From: Burkholderia sp. USMB20
GTDB lineage: Bacteria; Pseudomonadota; Gammaproteobacteria; Burkholderiales; Burkholderiaceae
Direction of reading: 5' to 3'
DNA: 64,000 bases
Assembly: GCF_000949135.2 (NCBI RefSeq)
Contig: NZ_JTAN02000014.1
Span: 1 to 64,000, forward strand
The translations under genes were made by a program, and so were the position numbers. Shown here piece by piece: positions 60,840-64,000 of the stretch. The notes beneath the pieces were generated by a model. That model worked only from the letters and a program-made list of their open reading frames with translations. It searched no databases and was not told the origin of the DNA. How positions within the stretch are numbered: position 1 is the first letter of the stretch; every line of letters begins with the position of its first letter.

Positions 60840-60935
60840 CGTGAACTCCGTGAGTCGTGGCGCCTTGCCGGAAGCGGTGGCGGCCGTGATAGAGTTCGCA
60901 GCCTATCTGCCCATGCCGCGCCATACACAGCCTGT

Positions 60936-61502
60936 ATGGCGATACCGATGCGCACATTGACTCGAAACGACTGGATCGCCGCGGGCTTCGACGCCCTCGA
61001 CGGGGAAGGGTATGCGGGGATTTCGGCCGAGCGTCTCGCACGACGGCTGAACGTGACCCGCGGCTCGTTCCATCACCACTTCCGGAATCGGGAGGACTTC
61101 GTCAGGACGTTGCTGACCGCGTGGGAGGACGATTACACCGCACGCATGCTCGCCTACGCGGCGGACGGCCGCGGCGCGGGCGACACGCTGACGCGCTACC
61201 TGCGCATCGCGGCGGAGAAGCGACCGGGGCGCGAAGTGGCGATCCGCGCCTGGGCAATGCAGGACGCGCTGGTCGCGGAATTCCAGCAGCGCGTCGATGC
61301 CACGCGTCTCGCATTCGCGCTCGAGACGTCCCGTCGGTGGGTCCCCATGCCGGGCGAAGCCGAGATCGTCGGGCAGATCGCGCACCTGTGTCTGATCGGC
61401 GGCCAGCAGGCCGGACTGCGGCGCGATGCCGAGCGGTTCAACCACTTCATGCAGCGTGCGTTCGCGTTCGCCGAGCGCATGCTGCCACGCCGACGCGCGT
61501 AG
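60936..61502 (+). CDS. TetR/AcrR-family transcriptional regulator
   Basis: A 188-residue regulator. The N-terminal HTH (GYAGISAERLARRLNVTRGSFHHHFRNREDF) is typical of TetR; the C-terminal ligand domain is all-helical and unlike its relatives, so the ligand is unknown. Two ATG codons are possible, 60936 and 60948; the first is used here, but neither has a strong ribosome binding site. It is divergent from the DJ-1/PfpI gene, its likely target. Confidence 0.87.
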   Translation: MAIPMRTLTRNDWIAAGFDALDGEGYAGISAERLARRLNVTRGSFHHHFRNREDFVRTLLTAWEDDYTARMLAYAADGRGAGDTLTRYLRIAAEKRPGREVAIRAWAMQDALVAEFQQRVDATRLAFALETSRRWVPMPGEAEIVGQIAHLCLIGGQQAGLRRDAERFNHFMQRAFAFAERMLPRRRA

Positions 61503-61647
61503 CGGTGCGATGCCCGCGATGCCCGTGCTGCACGGATGGCTCGCGTATCGCAGAGCAGAAGGCGGGCGGGTGCTCCGTTGTAGCGTCGGTGGAAAGCGCG
61601 GCTTTCGATGCAGCGCAAGGCGACGTCACGCGCCGTCCCGATCCCGC

Positions 61648-61959
61648 TCAGTCTTGTCCGCCACTACGATAACGAAGATGAATCAGTGGATAAGGCCGCC
61701 CTTGTCCATCGAGCGCCGATCGCCTGCAGCGCTCGAATCCGAGCCGTTCGTAGAATTCCGCCGCCGCTTCGTTCTGCTCGTTGACGTCGGTCGACAGGTC
61801 GGGATGGCGTCCGAGGGCCGCTTCGACCAGCCGCCGCCCGACGCCCGCGCCATGGTGAGCGGGATCGACGAACAGTGCTTCCATGTGACTGCCGTCGAGC
61901 AGCATGAAGTCGACCGGACGATCGTGCTCGTCGACGGCCAGATCGAGCTTCGCCGACGG
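61648..61959 (-). pseudogene. 5'-truncated GNAT acetyltransferase remnant
   Basis: The frame encodes the C-terminal two thirds of a YjaB-like GNAT N-acetyltransferase: LDLAVDEHDRPVDFMLLDGS, then HMEALFVDPAHHGAGVGRRL (acetyl-CoA loop, with the usual R/Q-x-x-G-x-G/A replaced by HHGAGVG) and DVNEQNEAAAEFYERLGF. The N-terminal ~60 residues of the family are absent: reading upstream meets the TGA that ends the neighbouring DUF971 gene. An internal ATG at 61905 could start an 85-residue peptide, but it would lack the first strands and helices of the fold. Most likely a decaying remnant fused to the end of the adjacent operon. Confidence 0.8.
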
Positions 61960-62301
61960 TCAGTTCGCGGGATGGCCGGATGCGGGCACGTCGGGCGCTG
62001 CGGCGCCCGCATCCGTCTCGTCTGCGCCGAGTTCCGCCAGAAACGGCCACGGATAGATGCCGCGCGCGTGACCGTCGCCGAACAGCAGGCGGATGCCGTA
62101 ACCGGCCGCTTCCACGCCGTCCAGCGTCAGGTCGGGTGGCGCGTCGACCTGCCCGCCATCGAGTCGGATCTTCCGGCATGCGGCGCACGGGCAAGCGCTG
62201 CGCAAGCGCGCATAGCCGATGCGCTGCGTGTCGCCGTCCGGCCAGCACAGCGTCAATGCGCGGGCCGCATGATCGAGCAGGATCTCGGTCGGCGGCGTCA
62301 T
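61960..62301 (-). CDS. DUF971 protein
   Basis: A 113-residue protein of the DUF971 family, found alone or as a domain of iron-sulfur or hydroxylase-linked proteins; function unknown. The cysteine cluster C37-x-C39-x2-C42 in SACPCAACRK is its hallmark and could bind metal. The C-terminal 15 residues (ADETDAGAAAPDVPAS) are a low-complexity tail. The ATG at 62301 overlaps the stop of the HEAT gene (ATGA), so the two are translationally coupled. Confidence 0.88.
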   Translation of the reverse strand: MTPPTEILLDHAARALTLCWPDGDTQRIGYARLRSACPCAACRKIRLDGGQVDAPPDLTLDGVEAAGYGIRLLFGDGHARGIYPWPFLAELGADETDAGAAAPDVPASGHPAN

Positions 62302-63260
62302 CGTGCATCTTCCCCGATCTGCGCGATCGCGATCCGCACGGCCTTGCGTACTTCGGGATCGCGATCGTCGAGCGCGTCGTGCAGCGCGGGCAGCGTCGCA
62401 GGATCGCGCAGTTCGCCGAGCGCGAGCGCGGCTTCCTTGCGCAGGTTGCTGATCGCGTGCGACAGCAGCGCGGCGACGGCCTGCGCCGCGGCGGCGTCGC
62501 GCAATTGCCCGAGTGCGCGCACCGCACGCAAGCGCACCTGCCAGTAATCGTCGTCGAGCGCGGCGACGAGCGGTGCGCGCGCGGCCGCGACACGCAGCTT
62601 GCCGAGCGTCGCGGCCGCTTCCTCGCGGACCTGCCATTCGGCGTCGCGCAGCGCCGCGAGCAAGGCGGTGACGACGGCCGTGTCGGCGGACGCCGCGAAT
62701 CCGACCGCGCCGACCGCGATACGCCGTACGTCCGCATGCGTGTCGGTCGTGGCGATGCGTGCGAGCGGCGCCAGCGCGCGGGCGTCCTTGAGCCAGCCGA
62801 GCACGGCGACGGCCTCGGCGCGCACGGCCGACGCCGGCGCGTCGAGTGCGCGCAGCGCCGGCGCGAACGCGTCGGGGTCGCGCAGTTCACGCAGCGCGCG
62901 CAGCACGGCGCCGCGCACGAACGGTTCGGCGTGCTCGACCCAGCGGCACAGCGCGGCGCCGGATGCGACGTCCTTCAGTTCGGACAGGCTGTGTGCGGCG
63001 GTCGCGCGGACGTCGTCGTCCGGATCGAGCAGCGCGCGGCACAGCGCGTCGACGACGTCGGGCTGCTCCCAGGCGGCGAGCACGCGCGCGGCTTCGCCGC
63101 GCACGTCGGCGGACGGATCGTCGCGCAGCGCGGCTACGAAGATCGGCACGAGATCGGGATCCTCGAGATCGGCGAGTTCGAGCAGCGCGATCCGGCGCAC
63201 CGATGCATCGGGTGCGGCAACGCGCGCGACGAGCGCGGTATGGTCGGAAGCAGGGTTCAT
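62298..63260 (-). CDS. HEAT-repeat protein
   Basis: A 320-residue all-helical protein made almost entirely of about ten HEAT repeats of 31 residues (for example DPSADVRGEAARVLAAW, DAEWQVREEAAATLGKL, DDYWQVRLRAVRALGQL). PBS-lyase HEAT-like repeats of this kind act as protein scaffolds. No catalytic motif or signal peptide is seen. It lies between the ferredoxin gene (38 bp) and DUF971 (4-bp overlap), which implies a partner role for the redox pair upstream. Confidence 0.9.
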   Translation of the reverse strand: MNPASDHTALVARVAAPDASVRRIALLELADLEDPDLVPIFVAALRDDPSADVRGEAARVLAAWEQPDVVDALCRALLDPDDDVRATAAHSLSELKDVASGAALCRWVEHAEPFVRGAVLRALRELRDPDAFAPALRALDAPASAVRAEAVAVLGWLKDARALAPLARIATTDTHADVRRIAVGAVGFAASADTAVVTALLAALRDAEWQVREEAAATLGKLRVAAARAPLVAALDDDYWQVRLRAVRALGQLRDAAAAQAVAALLSHAISNLRKEAALALGELRDPATLPALHDALDDRDPEVRKAVRIAIAQIGEDAR

Positions 63261-63298
63261 GTGTCGTGAGTCCGGTAGTGGGGAAGCGGCGCGCCGGG

Positions 63299-63544
63299 TT
63301 AGCGCAACAGGTACGGGATGTCGACCTTGACCGCGCCGGTCGGGCAGTCGCGTTCGCACGGCATGCAGTACCAGCATTCGTCGAACTGCATGTAGGCCTT
63401 GCCCTTGGTCACGTCGATCGCGAGCAGGTCGAGCGGGCACACGTCGACGCAGACGGTGCAGCCCTTGTCGGCGATGCAGCGGTCCTCGTCGATCGTCACG
63501 GGCGCGCTGCTGCGCAGGAAGATGTCGTGCGGGGTATGGGGCAC
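63299..63544 (-). CDS. AprB-like 4Fe-4S ferredoxin
   Basis: An 81-residue ferredoxin with two [4Fe-4S] sites: C23-x5-C29-x2-C32-x3-C36-P and C57-x2-C60-x2-C63-x3-C67-P. The widened first spacing and the segment FDECWYCMPCERDCP resemble the beta subunit of APS reductase (AprB), although the chain is shorter. The start is a GTG at 63544 with an AGGAG ribosome binding site upstream; no ATG is available at a sensible distance. It directly follows the AprA-like flavoprotein gene (17-bp gap), so the two should form an electron-transfer pair. Confidence 0.88.
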   Translation of the reverse strand: MPHTPHDIFLRSSAPVTIDEDRCIADKGCTVCVDVCPLDLLAIDVTKGKAYMQFDECWYCMPCERDCPTGAVKVDIPYLLR

Positions 63545-63561
63545 GGTAAGGCTCCTCGGAG

Positions 63562-64000
63562 TCAGAGGGCGGCCGCGTGTGCGGCCGGTTCGCGGATGCG
63601 CAGGTGCGCGTAGGCGCTGCGTTCGTCGTCGGCGAGCGGCACGACGTAGGGTTCGACCGGTCGTTTCTCGCTGCGCATCGTGCCGTCGGCACCCTTGCGC
63701 AGCCACGTGTGGCAGAACCACTCGGCATCGTTGCGATGCGGAAAGTCGACGCGATGGTGGTACAGCCCCCAGCGGCTCTCGGTGCGGAACAGCGACGCGC
63801 GCGCGGCCATTTCGGCGCAGTCGCGGATCGCGCGCACTTCGGCCGCGCGCATCAGTTCATGCGGGTGGCTCGCCTTGATTTCTTCGATATCCTCAATAAT
63901 GCCGTCAAAACGTTGCAGCCCGATTTCCATCTTGCGCGTCACCTTCGGCGGTTGCAGGTAATCGTTCACCATGCGGCGCAGCTTGTATTCGACCTGCGCC
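63562..64000 (-). CDS. AprA-like flavoprotein (fumarate reductase/succinate dehydrogenase family), partial
   Basis: Only the C-terminal 145 residues are inside the window; the gene continues past base 64000. The segment HELMRAAEVRAIRDCAEMAARASLFRTESRWG and the end (DFPHRNDAEWFCHTWLRK) match the helical C-terminal domain of APS reductase alpha subunits and related fumarate-reductase-type flavoproteins. The FAD domain and the active-site residues lie outside, so substrate cannot be judged. Co-occurrence with the AprB-like ferredoxin 17 bp downstream supports the pairing. Confidence 0.82.
   Translation of the reverse strand, partial: AQVEYKLRRMVNDYLQPPKVTRKMEIGLQRFDGIIEDIEEIKASHPHELMRAAEVRAIRDCAEMAARASLFRTESRWGLYHHRVDFPHRNDAEWFCHTWLRKGADGTMRSEKRPVEPYVVPLADDERSAYAHLRIREPAAHAAAL

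Overview
The window is about 67% GC and densely packed with genes. It reads as chromosome 1 of a Burkholderia, most likely the B. cepacia complex. The basis is gene order (glnD-map-rpsB-tsf-pyrH-frr-uppS-cdsA-dxr-rseP-bamA-skp-lpxD-fabZ-lpxA-lpxB-rnhB), strong G/C third-position bias and protein sequences typical of the genus; species was not tested by alignment. I see no rRNA, tRNA, CRISPR, prophage or insertion sequence. Most of the region is housekeeping backbone.

Region by region: (1) 0.1-8.8 kb holds a lysophospholipid flippase (lplT) divergent from alanine racemase and radA, a small Burkholderia-type protein, an ABC-F ATPase (yheS) broken by a frameshift, a glutathione peroxidase and a cardiolipin synthase. 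(2) 8.9-13.5 kb is a minus-strand lysine/diaminopimelate cluster (dapC-dapD-yffB-dapE) ending in prmB. (3) 13.7-22.5 kb runs on the plus strand with an EamA permease, smc, zipA (frameshifted), ligA and def. (4) 22.6-28.0 kb on the minus strand carries rluB, with a seven-unit 135-bp repeat, then glnD and map. (5) 28.2-44.0 kb is a long plus-strand run covering translation, pyrimidine kinase, isoprenoid and phospholipid synthesis, outer-membrane assembly and lipid A synthesis. (6) 44.1-51.0 kb has the divergent pair ppsR/ppsA, the membrane pair ybbK-qmcA, smpB, ratA and rnfH. (7) 51-55.9 kb is accessory: an EamA permease, a beta-propeller protein, an HTH regulator, and a DUF899/DUF2182 pair. (8) 56.1-60.0 kb holds guaB, a small membrane protein and guaA. 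(9) 60.2-64.0 kb is accessory again: a DJ-1/PfpI protein divergent from a TetR regulator, a truncated acetyltransferase remnant, and a minus-strand operon of an AprA-like flavoprotein (cut by the window end), an AprB-like ferredoxin, a HEAT-repeat protein and a DUF971 protein.

Two themes deserve attention. First, five reading-frame breaks (one in yheS, one in zipA, three mutually compensating ones in rluB) all lie in short runs of G and C. zipA is normally important for division, so sequencing or assembly indels are the simplest explanation, but real variation cannot be excluded from sequence alone. Second, the closest thing to an undescribed system is the AprAB-like flavoprotein/ferredoxin + HEAT + DUF971 operon at the right edge: it looks like a dissimilatory APS-reductase-type redox pair in an organism that is not a classical sulfur oxidiser.
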